Below, piece after piece: positions 33,110-42,135 of a stretch of DNA of 64,000 bases. Made by a program: the position numbers and the translations under genes. The stretch is from contig CALSLT010000017.1 in assembly GCA_943787265.1 (NCBI GenBank), positions 124,001 to 188,000 on the forward strand. The letters run 5' to 3'. Positions within the stretch are counted from its first letter, which is position 1; each line of letters opens with the position of its first letter. Source of the DNA: an uncultured Planctomycetaceae bacterium (GTDB lineage: Bacteria; Planctomycetota; Planctomycetia; Planctomycetales; Planctomycetaceae). The notes under the pieces are model-generated. The model searched no databases. It saw only the letters and a list, made by a program, of their open reading frames with translations, and was not told the DNA's origin.

Positions 33110-34741
33110 TCAAACCTGAGATGAAGATCTGGCCGTCGCCGACTTCAATTGTTCGCTCAATCTGGAAATCACTCCTTCGGCTGCGCTGCGAACATGTCGA
33201 TGCGAGTCTTCCGTCATCCTTCGAATGATCTTGATGGCGTCTGATGTTGGGTTTCTTCCGAATGCCTCAATCACGGCGCAACGAACGCTTACCTCTGGGT
33301 CTTCCAGTTTGTCGATCAGGCACGAACTGACCTTGTCCATAAAACCGAGAGCTTCTGCCGCTTCGATCGCGCGAATGCGTCGTCGGCGAAATGGATGATC
33401 AATCTCTCGAGCCAACTCGTCGGGGGCATTCGGGTTGATCTTGAGCAATGTGTGACCGCAAAGAAGAGACTGTCCTGGCGACAGGTCTCCGACGATTTTC
33501 ATGAGGTAGTTCAAATCGAAACTGAAGAGTTCGTCGCGGGCCGCGTCGCGAACGATGTCCAGATTCTTGTCCAGCCGCTTGAGTAGTTCTTCGAAAGTGT
33601 CGGGCAGCTTCTGAGCTCGCAAGTGATGAGTCGCCCACGCTTCAACTTCCGGGTCCGAGTCTTCCAATGCTTCATGAAGAATCTGGCTTGCGTCCTCAGC
33701 AGGAAGAACCTTCAAGACGTCACTGGCTGCCTCGCGGCCGGCACCGCCCGATTTTCGGACGACCCATGCTTTCACTTTCGTTTTTATTGCCTCATCAATC
33801 GGAACATGGTTGATCGCACCGATGAGTCGGTCATGTACTGAAGTCGGCAACCGCTCGACAAGAGCCATTGAATCCTGAAGCCACGAAAGATCATTCAAAC
33901 GAGCCAGGTTGAACGCGAGATATTCTGATGGTTGTTTTGGCAGTTGTTTCAGAAGATGCAATACGAATTCGAAATCGGATCGAGTTCGAAGAACATCAAG
34001 AACTGCCGGCGGCGGAGCATGATGGGCAAGGAAGTCGCCGAGCAGATCAAACAGCGCTGGATGTGAATCTTCCGTCAGCAATTTTGTCGCAACATTCCGA
34101 CAACGTTCGCCACGCTTGGTGAAGATACTTCTGACAGCGTCGTCGTCGGGGCCTCCAATTATCAGAATCAGTCGCAATACGGTTTCCGGTTTGGGGAGAT
34201 CGTCAAACTGTTTTGTGCGAATATCCAGATCGTCCAGGATCGTCGAACGATGCTTTCGCAGAGTGGCTCCGTCTATTCCGGGAAAGATCGATTCGTCGTT
34301 AGCACGCAGCCGCTCGGCCATTTGCGAAGCCAGCTCGACGGCAGCCGTTTGGACACTCTCGCAACGCGACTCGTCCGTGGAACCGAATTCTTCGAGTAGG
34401 GTTGCGAATTGCTCGAAGTTGCCAGTTCGACGAATAAACGTGACGGCCGCGTTTCGAGTCTCGTCGTCCGATTTCGAAATCGCCTGTTCCAAGGCCATCC
34501 GGAAGCGTTCCGGTGACTGGCTGAATTCGTTGCAGGCGTCATCCGTGAGCGATTCAACTTTCCGAATGATGTCCAGAATATTCTTCTGGCCAGGACGCTG
34601 GACGACTGTTGCCGCCGCCATTTTTCTTGCCGCTTCGTCGTCACACTCCAACGCCTGCACCAACACGTCGGCAGCCTCGTCAGACTTGTGTCTGGCAAGA
34701 ATGTCGAAAGCGATGGAGCGAGGATCGGCGGTTGTACTCAC
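33110..34741 (-). CDS. HEAT-repeat protein
   Basis: 543 residues, all-helical by appearance, with no signal peptide and no membrane segment, hence cytoplasmic. HEAT/armadillo-like repeats occur along the length: DEAADVLVQALECDDEAARKMAAAT near the N-terminus, EDASQILHEALEDSDPEVEAWATHHL in the middle, and SSCLIDKLEDPEVSVRCAVIEAFGR then IIRRMTEDSHRHVRSAAEGVI at the C-terminus. HEAT solenoids bind other proteins, so a scaffold role is likely. It is encoded immediately upstream of a single-pass membrane protein on the same strand, which may be a partner. Specific function unknown. Confidence 0.85.
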   Translation of the reverse strand: MSTTADPRSIAFDILARHKSDEAADVLVQALECDDEAARKMAAATVVQRPGQKNILDIIRKVESLTDDACNEFSQSPERFRMALEQAISKSDDETRNAAVTFIRRTGNFEQFATLLEEFGSTDESRCESVQTAAVELASQMAERLRANDESIFPGIDGATLRKHRSTILDDLDIRTKQFDDLPKPETVLRLILIIGGPDDDAVRSIFTKRGERCRNVATKLLTEDSHPALFDLLGDFLAHHAPPPAVLDVLRTRSDFEFVLHLLKQLPKQPSEYLAFNLARLNDLSWLQDSMALVERLPTSVHDRLIGAINHVPIDEAIKTKVKAWVVRKSGGAGREAASDVLKVLPAEDASQILHEALEDSDPEVEAWATHHLRAQKLPDTFEELLKRLDKNLDIVRDAARDELFSFDLNYLMKIVGDLSPGQSLLCGHTLLKINPNAPDELAREIDHPFRRRRIRAIEAAEALGFMDKVSSCLIDKLEDPEVSVRCAVIEAFGRNPTSDAIKIIRRMTEDSHRHVRSAAEGVISRLSEQLKSATARSSSQV

Positions 34742-35243
34742 GGGAAGGTGACGCCTGACAAACGGTTAAGTTGGCACGTTCTGTATTTCTTATCGAGCGT
34801 TCACAAGGCCGACTCAACGATTGCGGCTGCCGGAAGCAGCTTCCTCACGACGCGTGCGATCGGCATCGGAACCTCTCAGGTATCTACCTCAGAACTCGGG
34901 TCCAACGCCCTCCAGAGCCAAACATTGGCGTCATTTCGTCATTGGGCCCGTCGGCCACAGGCGGTCGTAACCAATGATTTCGTGCAGAGACGCGGGCCCG
35001 TCGAGACTGATACCGGCAACATTAAGCTCTGCGTCTCCGTGCCTCTGCGCGAGAATTTCACTGAGTGTGCCTCTACGCACCATTGATCGATCGAACGGCT
35101 GGTGCGTCAAGACGCACCCTACGAAGGTTCGGACTCGCAACCTTTTACTCGTGGACCGTGCGTGGAGCGTTCAACATTCAGCCGCAGCTGCGATAGACTC
35201 TGCATTCCCGCTGGTTCGACTTTGTTAGAGGTATCACGACGTC
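34742..35243. other. Intergenic region between HEAT gene and moeA
   Basis: No supported gene. It contains a half-repeat with the CTCTGCG words (about 35023-35060) resembling the right arms of the hairpins around alaS, but its left arm is only partly complementary (TGCAGAGACGC near 34983). A perfect short hairpin lies further on. As the region separates divergent genes, promoters for both should lie here; none is obvious. Confidence 0.45.
35101..35118. repeat. Short perfect hairpin GGTGCGTC-AA-GACGCACC
   Basis: A perfect 8-bp stem with a two-base loop, too tight for normal RNA folding without fraying but striking as a DNA palindrome. It is flanked by CTACG on the right. It lies about 125 bp upstream of moeA. 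It may be a repeat-family palindrome rather than a protein binding site. Confidence 0.5.
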
Positions 35244-36464
35244 ATGCTGACCGTTACTCAGGCTCTGGATCAGATCGTTCGCGAAGTGCCCGTCTTCGCA
35301 CCGGAACAGATTGCGTTGAACGATGCTTTGGGATTGGTCACTGCTGAAGACGTCATCAGCCAGGAAGATTCGCCGCCGTTCGACAAGTCGCTGATGGACG
35401 GCTACGCCGTATTGAGTTCAGACGTTGCAGACGGGCGTCGTGAATTCGTCGTCGTCGATGAAGTCACGGCCGGGCGAACGCCGTCGTGCGACATTTCTTC
35501 CGGACAGGCAACTCGGATCATGACCGGGGCGCCGACACCCAGGAGTGCAGACGTCGTCGTGCCGGTCGAGAGGACTGAACTTGTCGACGATGACTCAGAC
35601 CGTGTGAGAATTCTGATTGAGTCAATCGCTCCCGAGAAAAACGTGATCCGGCAGGGCACCAACAAACGAGTCGGTGAAGAAATCGTTTCGGCCGGTCGTC
35701 TATTGAGGGCTCAGGAACTGTCCGCTCTGGCGGAACTTGGTGGCGCTCGAGTTTCGGCTCGTCGGAAGCCCGTCGTAGCGGTGCTCGCGACCGGTGATGA
35801 GCTGGTCACCGCCGATCAAACGCCTGGCCCAGGGCAGATTCGCAACTCGAACGAAACCATGCTGTGCGGGCAGGTCAGCAACGCTGGCGGAGTTCCCGTT
35901 CCGCTCGGAATCGCCCGGGATAACCGGGAAGACCTGCGGCGACACATTGAAGAAGGCCTGAACGCGGACATTCTGCTGCTTTCTGGTGGTGTTTCGGCTG
36001 GGAAGCTTGATCTGGTACCAAGCGAACTGGAGCGAGCCGGTGTCGATCAGGTCTTTCACAAAGTTCGCGTCAAACCAGGAAAGCCAGTCTGGTTCGGAGT
36101 CCTTCGCCGTGGCGGCAACTCGTGTCTGGTATTCGGGTTGCCGGGAAATCCGGTCAGCAGTATGGTCTGTTTTGAACTGTTCGTGAGGACGGCAATTCGT
36201 CGTCTGACCGGGCAGTTTCCGGCGATTCCGCAATCGCTCACGGCACGACTGACGCATTCGCACTCCCACAAGGATGATCGGGAGACGTACTTTCCCGCGG
36301 CGGTCGAGTGGACGGTTGACGGGCCGACTGTGCGACTGATGAACTGGCACGGTTCGTCCGATCTGCAGTCGACGGTTGATGCAGATGCGATGGTGGTTTT
36401 TCCGCCGGAACCCAAGGATTACTCAGTCAACGATCGTGTCGAAGTCGTCCTTTGGGATGCTTAA
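35244..36464 (+). CDS. moeA: Molybdopterin molybdenumtransferase
   Basis: 406 residues, the usual length. MoeA inserts molybdate into adenylated molybdopterin in the cytoplasm. Family blocks are present: PSFDK-like DSPPFDKSLMDGYAV, the domain III substrate-binding VVAVLATGDELV, PGQIRNSNETML, LSGGVSAGKLDLVP, VFHKVRVKPGKPVWFG, VFGLPGNPVSSMVCFELFV, and a C-terminal domain with GRETYFPA-like sequence. The ATG follows AGAGGT with suitable spacing. It overlaps or nearly abuts lnt, so both are probably one transcript although they are functionally unrelated. Confidence 0.96.
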   Translation: MLTVTQALDQIVREVPVFAPEQIALNDALGLVTAEDVISQEDSPPFDKSLMDGYAVLSSDVADGRREFVVVDEVTAGRTPSCDISSGQATRIMTGAPTPRSADVVVPVERTELVDDDSDRVRILIESIAPEKNVIRQGTNKRVGEEIVSAGRLLRAQELSALAELGGARVSARRKPVVAVLATGDELVTADQTPGPGQIRNSNETMLCGQVSNAGGVPVPLGIARDNREDLRRHIEEGLNADILLLSGGVSAGKLDLVPSELERAGVDQVFHKVRVKPGKPVWFGVLRRGGNSCLVFGLPGNPVSSMVCFELFVRTAIRRLTGQFPAIPQSLTARLTHSHSHKDDRETYFPAAVEWTVDGPTVRLMNWHGSSDLQSTVDADAMVVFPPEPKDYSVNDRVEVVLWDA

Positions 36465-36493
36465 GTCGAACGCTCGCTTCCTACGCTCCACGG

Positions 36494-38434
36494 ATGGATG
36501 CAATGGCCACGCAAATCCTGCCTCAGACCTCGCCGACCGGACAGTCCTCATCGATGAACCCCGCGCCAGCGAAACGGCACGAGCCAACGGTTCGAGAGAT
36601 CATCGAAGCCGCTCGGTCCGCGCCGGCTCCCGCTCGGGGAGCTGTCGCCTGCACATTGGCGACAGCCGTTCTGCTGTGGAGTAGTTTCACGCCGATCGAC
36701 TGGGGATGGCTGGGCTGGATTGCGCTGTCGCCGATCATCCTGCTCGTCCGACTCGAACGTCCAACGCGGTTTATGTACCCGGCACTTTACGCTTCTGGTC
36801 TGGTCTGGTCGCTGACGACCTTGCAGTGGATGCGACTGGGCGATCCGATGATGTTTGTCCCGTGGGTGGCATTGTCCGTTTATATGGCGATGTACTTTCC
36901 AGTTTGCATTGCAATTTCACGCGGAGCGGTTCACCGATTGGGTCTCCCACTGCTGGTCACTGTGCCGGTTGTCTGGACAGGACTTGAGTACTTGCGAGCC
37001 ACGTTGATGACCGGATTTGCCTGGTACTTTATGGGGCACACTCAGTATGCCTGGCCGGAAATGATCCAGGTCAGCGATCTGGTTGGTGCATACGGAGTCA
37101 GCTTTATCGTGACGCTGGTCGGCACGTGCGTTGCGGGCCTGGTGCCTCTGGCGTGGCTCGAACGCCTGAAGATGTTCCCGCCAGTCGAAGTGCCAGCCGA
37201 TTTCGCTCATCTGCCGGAAGATGAGATCGTCATTCAAAATTCGAGCCGAGCAGAATTCCGTCGCCCGTGGCTGAACGTTGGGCTCACGCTGGCAGTCGTC
37301 GCGGCCGCATTTGTGTATGGAGCTGTCCGAAGATCACAGGCCGACTTCAAGCCCGGCCCACGCGTCGCCTTGATCCAGGGAAACTTCCCAGTGAGGCTGA
37401 AACATTCAGCCGATGAGTACCAAACGATATTTCATTACCACGACGCGCTGACCGGAATGGCTGTCAAACATCAGCCGGACCTGGTCGTCTGGCCCGAAAC
37501 AATGTTCCGCTGGCCGCTGCAGATTGTTGAGCCCGGTGTCGAAGAAGCTCACCTTCTGTCAATGGCTCCGCCTGTCGACAGCACGGAGCAGAACCGCTGG
37601 CTGAAATCCTGGGAAGACCCGGCGGTACGGACAACGTTGCAGACGATGAGTGAACGAGCCAACGCAGCAATGATGATTGGTATCGACACGTGGATCGCCG
37701 GTCAGCAGAACATCAAAAGATTCAATTCGTCGGTCATGGTGACGCCCGACGAGGGGATCGGTGAACGATACGACAAAATGCACCGAGTTCTTTATGGCGA
37801 ATACACTCCTTTGAAAGAGGAGCTTCCGTTTCTTGCATCGCTCAGCCCATTGGGTGATAGCGGCGGTCTTGAAAAAGGTGAATCGGCCAAAGTCTTCAAG
37901 TATGGCGGTTGGAACTTCTCGCCAATCATCTGTTTTGAAGACACGGTCCCACATCTCGTCAGTGGTATCGCTAAGGGCGCGAACGAAAGCGATCAGTCGA
38001 TCGATGTCTTTGTGAACCAAACGAACGATGGCTGGTTCGTTCACGTGATGGAAGATGGCTCGTCGAGCGGTTCCAGCGCGTTGAATCAGCATCTTATCAC
38101 GGCGTCGTTCCGAGCGGTCGAGACTCGCACGCCGTTGGTTCGAGCAGCTAACACGGGTATCTCAGCGGTGATCGATGGCGACGGCGTGTTGACTGAACCC
38201 GACGTGTTTATCAATGGCAACGCCGAAACGGAAGCTGACCTGATCTCGACCATGCGAGACCCAGCGACCGGCAAACTTCGCAAGTCGCTGAATGCGGCAG
38301 TAATCACAGACGTGCCGCTCGACTCACGCAGCAGCTTCTACGTCGCGCACGGCGACTGGTTCGCTCAAGGCTGCTGTGTTGGCGCATTGTTCTTCGCATT
38401 CGTCTGCCCATTCCGACGACGTCAACAGAATTGA
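36494..38434 (+). CDS. lnt: Apolipoprotein N-acyltransferase
   Basis: 646 residues from ATG 36494; a TTG at 36452 overlapping moeA would add 14 unlikely residues. The N-terminal half has several membrane helices (from about residue 52: TAVLLWSSFTPIDWGWLGWI). The C-terminal nitrilase-type domain has the expected triad: Glu335 (VVWPETMF), Lys428 (YDKMHRVLYGEYTP) and Cys480 (SPIICFEDTVPH). It adds the third acyl chain to lipoproteins at the cytoplasmic membrane. The protein is about 100 residues longer than E. coli Lnt, partly from a polar N-terminal extension and an insert after the membrane part (about 230-250). It lies directly after moeA. Confidence 0.95.
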   Translation: MDAMATQILPQTSPTGQSSSMNPAPAKRHEPTVREIIEAARSAPAPARGAVACTLATAVLLWSSFTPIDWGWLGWIALSPIILLVRLERPTRFMYPALYASGLVWSLTTLQWMRLGDPMMFVPWVALSVYMAMYFPVCIAISRGAVHRLGLPLLVTVPVVWTGLEYLRATLMTGFAWYFMGHTQYAWPEMIQVSDLVGAYGVSFIVTLVGTCVAGLVPLAWLERLKMFPPVEVPADFAHLPEDEIVIQNSSRAEFRRPWLNVGLTLAVVAAAFVYGAVRRSQADFKPGPRVALIQGNFPVRLKHSADEYQTIFHYHDALTGMAVKHQPDLVVWPETMFRWPLQIVEPGVEEAHLLSMAPPVDSTEQNRWLKSWEDPAVRTTLQTMSERANAAMMIGIDTWIAGQQNIKRFNSSVMVTPDEGIGERYDKMHRVLYGEYTPLKEELPFLASLSPLGDSGGLEKGESAKVFKYGGWNFSPIICFEDTVPHLVSGIAKGANESDQSIDVFVNQTNDGWFVHVMEDGSSSGSSALNQHLITASFRAVETRTPLVRAANTGISAVIDGDGVLTEPDVFINGNAETEADLISTMRDPATGKLRKSLNAAVITDVPLDSRSSFYVAHGDWFAQGCCVGALFFAFVCPFRRRQQN

Positions 38435-38766
38435 CGAATCGAAGGCCCAGCACAACTCTTCAGCAAGCGGCTTCGTAAGCACGCTCAATTGCTCGACCGG
38501 ACTGCGTAGAGAATCCGTACAGACGGAACTCCGCTGCCCCTGCGGTCGCCGAAAACGTGTCGAGTTCTGAAAAGATTCCCGACCGAGGTCGTTCTGTAAG
38601 GCACATACCTCCTACGCAGTTTGAGGGAAACGCCTTACGAGCCGGAAGAACCGGCAATATGCCTCAACGACTTTGCTGATTTCGGGCTAGCAGATCACAC
38701 CGACTTGTTTACTTGCACCTAAGATTGACAAACACCGACGCGCTGAATCATTGGGGGATGAATTAA
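38435..38766. other. Intergenic region, no gene seen
   Basis: No reading frame worth calling on either strand. A TTGACA (38725-38730) lies about 37 bp before the next start codon and could be a -35 box, but no good -10 is found at the right distance. GGGGG just before the start region may act as its ribosome binding site. Confidence 0.4.
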
Positions 38767-39039
38767 ATGGTTGCACTAGTACACCAACTGAAACAACAAC
38801 AGACTGATCATGGCATTCTGGACGAGATCCAGAAGGTCCATTGCTATTCCTTGTTTGTCGAGCATCGCGGACGCTGGATTCTTGGCAGCAAGAGCGCTTC
38901 CAAACGCGAAGCCCGCGAGGCTGCTATCACGGCCTTCAAACGTGCAGGCTTGCCTGTTGAAATCCGACAGGATGACGGCACTGTCGTCTTCGGTCTGCGA
39001 GCCGGCTACCCGGACGTCGTCGACGATCTCGCCGGCTAA
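38767..39039 (+). CDS. Small protein of unknown function
   Basis: 90 residues, ATG start. The middle has a compact alpha/beta look: VHCYSLFVEHRGRWILGSK (two strands), ASKREAREAAITAFKRAG (basic helix), LPVEIRQDDGTVVFGLR (two strands). There is no signal peptide or membrane segment, so it is probably cytoplasmic. I do not recognise the family. It is followed within 31 bp by a strong intrinsic terminator and preceded by a possible -35 box, so it looks like a monocistronic, well-expressed gene. Confidence 0.75.
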   Translation: MVALVHQLKQQQTDHGILDEIQKVHCYSLFVEHRGRWILGSKSASKREAREAAITAFKRAGLPVEIRQDDGTVVFGLRAGYPDVVDDLAG

Positions 39040-39069
39040 TCTGACAGGACGAACGAGTTGCAGGACAAC

Positions 39070-39108
39070 AGCCCGCCCGATGCTTTGACGTATCGAGCGG
39101 GCTTTTTC
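39070..39108 (+). terminator. Rho-independent terminator
   Basis: AGCCCGC pairs with GCGGGCT, and the inner CGAT pairs with ATCG after a single mismatch. The stem is followed at once by TTTTT. It ends the transcript of the 90-residue protein gene. Confidence 0.88.
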
Positions 39109-39286
39109 TACGCGCCGATTGTCTTTGCGCAGCGGCAGAGCTCAACTTGTTCAAGTCAGAATTGAAAACCGTAATTCACAAAACTTCACAGGCGGTCGCT
39201 CACTCCTTCGTCTCCGCTCGATCAGCTACAGTGTCGCCTTTCAAATTGTGCCGATTCACAATGGCGATTAACCGGAGACTGTGATC

Positions 39287-40549
39287 ATGGTTCGAGCCTT
39301 TAGACTTCTAAGTTGTTTAACTCTGCTTCTGACGACAGGCGACTTTGCCAGTGCCGAAAACTGGGTGCGTTTCCGAGGCCCGAACGGTCAGGGTATCTCC
39401 AGCGAAGCCAACCTGCCGGTCAAGTGGTCGGCTGACGATAACGTCGCCTGGAAAGCGAACATCCCCGGCAAAGGCTGGTCATCGCCGATCGTGTACGGGG
39501 ATCAGATCTTTCTGACGACTGCTACTGAAGAAGGCGTTTCCTGTCGAATCGTTTGCGTCAACCGGAAGGACGGTAGCGTTGCCTGGAACACTGAAGTGCA
39601 TCGCCAGAAGACCGGCCCGATGCGACGACAGAATTCGTTCGCCACTCCGACGCCAGTCACCGATGGCGAGCGAGTCTACGCGGTCTTCTACGATGGCACG
39701 GTGTCGGCTGTAGACCTCAGCGGAAAGCCCGTGTGGAAGAGTCAGGAAATGAACTTCTTCAGCCTGCATGGGCTTGGAGCTTCACCCGTTCTTGCTGATG
39801 GGCAACTCATCATGCCGTTTGACGGGAGCAGCAAAGAAGAAAACAAACTCGGTTGGAAGATTCCCTGGAAGGATGCGGTCGTCCTGGCACTTGACGCGAA
39901 GACCGGAGCCGTCAATTGGAAAGGCAAGCGAGGCGAGTCTCGCGTGGGACACGTCACGCCGATTCTGGTCGAAGGCGGCAATCAAATCGTCACTGCTGGC
40001 GGTGACCGAGTTCAGGGTTTCGACGTGAAAACCGGCAGGCGAATCTGGTCGATCTACAGCCAGGGCGAAGGTGTCACTCCGTCGCCGGTTGTTGGTGGCG
40101 GTCTGATCTTCACGTCGTCCGGTTTCGAAGCGCCGACGACTCGCGCGATACGACTCGGCGGAAAGGGTGACATCACAAAGTCACACATTGCCTGGGAGCA
40201 GACAAAAGGCGTGTCCGCACTCGCGTCGTTGCTCTACGTTGCCCCGCACGTTTACTCGATCACTCGCGACAACATTCTGCATTGTTTGGAAGCGTCGTCC
40301 GGAGAAGTCGTCTGGATGAAGCGTCTGGAAGGTGTGCATTCCGCATCGCCCGTCCTGGCCGACGGTAAGATATTTGTCCTTTCGGAAGACGGAGTGACGC
40401 TCGTTCTTCGGCCAGGTGACAAGTACGACGAAATTGCCAGCAACGACATTGGCGAAAATTGCCTGGCGTCGATGGCTGTCTCGAATGGCCACTTCTACAT
40501 TCGATCTGCCGAGCACCTCTTCTGCATCGGCGATAAGGCCGGCAAGTAG
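39287..40549 (+). CDS. Exported PQQ-type beta-propeller protein
   Basis: 420 residues from ATG 39287, which has GGAG nine bases upstream (a GTG six bases earlier would be too close). A signal peptide (AFRLLSCLTLLLTTGDFASA) is followed by ENWVRFRGPNGQGIS, a standard opening of planctomycete PQQ-like proteins. Propeller blades show the tryptophan-docking pattern: DGSVAWNTEVH, SGKPVWKSQE, TGAVNWKGKRG, TGRRIWSIYSQ, SGEVVWMKRLEG. No PQQ or metal ligands can be assigned, so it is more likely a structural or scaffold propeller (as in BamB-type proteins) than a dehydrogenase. Stands alone. Confidence 0.9.
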   Translation: MVRAFRLLSCLTLLLTTGDFASAENWVRFRGPNGQGISSEANLPVKWSADDNVAWKANIPGKGWSSPIVYGDQIFLTTATEEGVSCRIVCVNRKDGSVAWNTEVHRQKTGPMRRQNSFATPTPVTDGERVYAVFYDGTVSAVDLSGKPVWKSQEMNFFSLHGLGASPVLADGQLIMPFDGSSKEENKLGWKIPWKDAVVLALDAKTGAVNWKGKRGESRVGHVTPILVEGGNQIVTAGGDRVQGFDVKTGRRIWSIYSQGEGVTPSPVVGGGLIFTSSGFEAPTTRAIRLGGKGDITKSHIAWEQTKGVSALASLLYVAPHVYSITRDNILHCLEASSGEVVWMKRLEGVHSASPVLADGKIFVLSEDGVTLVLRPGDKYDEIASNDIGENCLASMAVSNGHFYIRSAEHLFCIGDKAGK

Positions 40550-40868
40550 ACTCCACCGCGCGCATCCGTGCTCTCGCCGTTGACTGCGAGAATTACCCAC
40601 GTTGTGCCTCGAGCAGTTGTCCGCAAGCGTTTACTGACTACCAGCTTGTCAGCTGTTTTGCGGATTCGCATACGCCGAGATAACCGCCGCTTTCTTGAGC
40701 AAGGTGGAAACGCCGCTCGAAATCGCTGCTTTCAATGGCGGAATCAATTTCCGTTTTTTCTGGCGAAAGCGTGATCCACTCTGAGAAATCGGCCGTTGCA
40801 GGGGAATATCAAAGTGATATCATATCGATATCCAACGCGGTCTCCCTCTTGAAGGCAGGTACAGAGCT
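40550..40868. other. Upstream region of the SPFH gene
   Basis: No gene is supported here. The last 65 bases before the SPFH start hold a dense set of ATATC words described separately. The rest shows no hairpin or repeat I would call. Confidence 0.5.
40806..40832 (+). promoter_or_regulatory. Helically phased ATATC repeat, candidate operator
   Basis: ATATC occurs at 40806, 40817, 40822 and 40828. Three of these are exactly 11 bp apart, one turn of B-DNA. The palindromes TGATATCA and TATCGATA abut each other in the middle. Ribbon-helix-helix repressors bind short tandem or inverted words of this kind, and such a protein is encoded just downstream of the SPFH gene, so autoregulation of the pair is plausible. 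No experimental support. Confidence 0.5.
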
Positions 40869-41807
40869 ATGCACTCAGAAAAAACTTATCGCCCCATGTC
40901 CGGCTGGCTGGCACTGGTTGGTGTTCTCGGAACGTTTTTCGGAGGCTTCGCATTCTTTATTTACGGAGTCAATGTCGGGAATCCGTTTCCAATCATCGGT
41001 GGAATTCTGATGGCCATCGGCGCGATCATCTGCATTTTCGGATTCATGGCGATTGCGCCAAACCAGTCACGCGTGCTGCTGTTGTTCGGTTCGTACAAAG
41101 GCTCCGCCAAGGAATCCGGCTTCTACTGGGTCATCCCGTTCTTCTCTAAGAAGAAACTTTCACTACGTGTTCGTAACTTCGAAACTGGCTCAACGACAAC
41201 ACCTGAAAAGAAGAACGAAATGGGGCAGGTTGTGACGCCAGGAACGCGGTCCGGTGGCAAGCCTTCGAAAGTGAATGACAGCGACGGCAACCCGGTCGAC
41301 ATTTCAGCGGTCGTTGTCTGGCGAGTGGTCGATACGGCCGAAGCCATGTTTGAAGTCGACGACTACGAAAACTTCATGGAAGTTCAAAGCGAAGCTGCTT
41401 TGCGAGTGCTCGCCAGCCGTCATCCTTACGACAGTGATGATTCAACGATTTCGCTTCGTGGGAATCCGGTAGAAGTCTGCGAGCAACTGAAGACAGACAT
41501 CCAGGAGCGGCTTGACAAAGCTGGCATCGAGGTCATCGAAGCCCGCATCAGTCACCTCGCCTACGCTCCTGAAATTGCAGCGGCGATGCTGCAACGTCAA
41601 CAGGCTCAGGCCGTGGTTGCTGCTCGAACCAAGATTGTGGAAGGAGCGGTCGGGATGGTCGACATGGCTCTGGATCATCTTGAAAAAGACAACATCGTAG
41701 AACTCGACGAAGACCGCAAAGCGACGATGGTGTCAAATCTGCTCGTCGTACTGTGCAGCGGTGGGCACACACAACCAGTCGTGAATGCCGGAACTTTGCA
41801 CAACTGA
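40869..41807 (+). CDS. SPFH/band 7 (stomatin/prohibitin-like) membrane protein
   Basis: 312 residues. Two N-terminal membrane helices at about 14-36 and 43-61 (LALVGVLGTFFGGFAFFIYG, GGILMAIGAIICIFGFMAI) are followed by the SPFH domain: PNQSRVLLLFGSYKGSAKESGFYWVIPFF, RVRNFETG, VNDSDGNPVDISAVVVWRVVDTAEAMFEVDDYE, and a helical end (EVIEARISHLAYAPEIAAAMLQRQQAQAV). This family forms oligomeric membrane scaffolds. It is followed by a stem-loop and then a ribbon-helix-helix gene, an association I have seen annotated in other bacteria. Exact role unknown. Confidence 0.92.
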   Translation: MHSEKTYRPMSGWLALVGVLGTFFGGFAFFIYGVNVGNPFPIIGGILMAIGAIICIFGFMAIAPNQSRVLLLFGSYKGSAKESGFYWVIPFFSKKKLSLRVRNFETGSTTTPEKKNEMGQVVTPGTRSGGKPSKVNDSDGNPVDISAVVVWRVVDTAEAMFEVDDYENFMEVQSEAALRVLASRHPYDSDDSTISLRGNPVEVCEQLKTDIQERLDKAGIEVIEARISHLAYAPEIAAAMLQRQQAQAVVAARTKIVEGAVGMVDMALDHLEKDNIVELDEDRKATMVSNLLVVLCSGGHTQPVVNAGTLHN

Positions 41808-41864
41808 TCAAGAGCGTATCGTTACTCCTCAGAATAATCGCGACTGACATTTCAAGACGAGGGC

Positions 41865-41902
41865 GAGTCCCGAAGCCACAATCAAGGCCGGGACTCTCTT
41901 TC
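41865..41902 (+). terminator. Stem-loop after the SPFH gene
   Basis: GAGTCCCG and CGGGACTC form a perfect 8-bp stem with a 16-base loop, followed by TCTTTCATT. The weak T-run suggests partial termination, which would lower expression of the downstream ribbon-helix-helix gene relative to the SPFH gene. Confidence 0.6.
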
Positions 41903-41924
41903 ATTGAAACGAAACAGGCACCGG

Positions 41925-42119
41925 ATGGCTCGCGAATCCTTCCTGCTGAGAACTGACCCAAAGATTCTGAACGCGCTACGGCGCTGGGCAGAGGACGATT
42001 TGCGCAGTACGAACGGTCAAGTGGATTTCATTTTGCGAAAAGCGCTGCGAGACGCTGGTCGACTGCCCGGCAAAGAAAAGAAATCGGCAAAAGGTCGCAA
42101 GTCAGCCGACGACGAGTAG
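41925..42119 (+). CDS. Arc/CopG-like ribbon-helix-helix DNA-binding protein
   Basis: 64 residues from ATG 41925 (MARESFLLRTDPKILNALRRWAED); the frame extends 7 codons upstream but the family normally starts here. The short strand RESFLLRTD, helix PKILNALRRWAEDDL and second helix STNGQVDFILRKALRDAG match the ribbon-helix-helix pattern of Arc-type repressors. The C-terminal tail is highly basic (KEKKSAKGRKS). No toxin gene is adjacent; the partner is the SPFH gene upstream. A repressor acting at the ATATC-rich site ahead of the SPFH gene is the natural hypothesis. Confidence 0.8.
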   Translation: MARESFLLRTDPKILNALRRWAEDDLRSTNGQVDFILRKALRDAGRLPGKEKKSAKGRKSADDE

Positions 42120-42135
42120 CAGGCATACTATTCCG

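Noticed and set aside
39070..39108. Member of the long hairpin repeat families
   Set aside because: The short GC stem with immediate T-run is an ordinary intrinsic terminator and lacks the long purine/pyrimidine arms.
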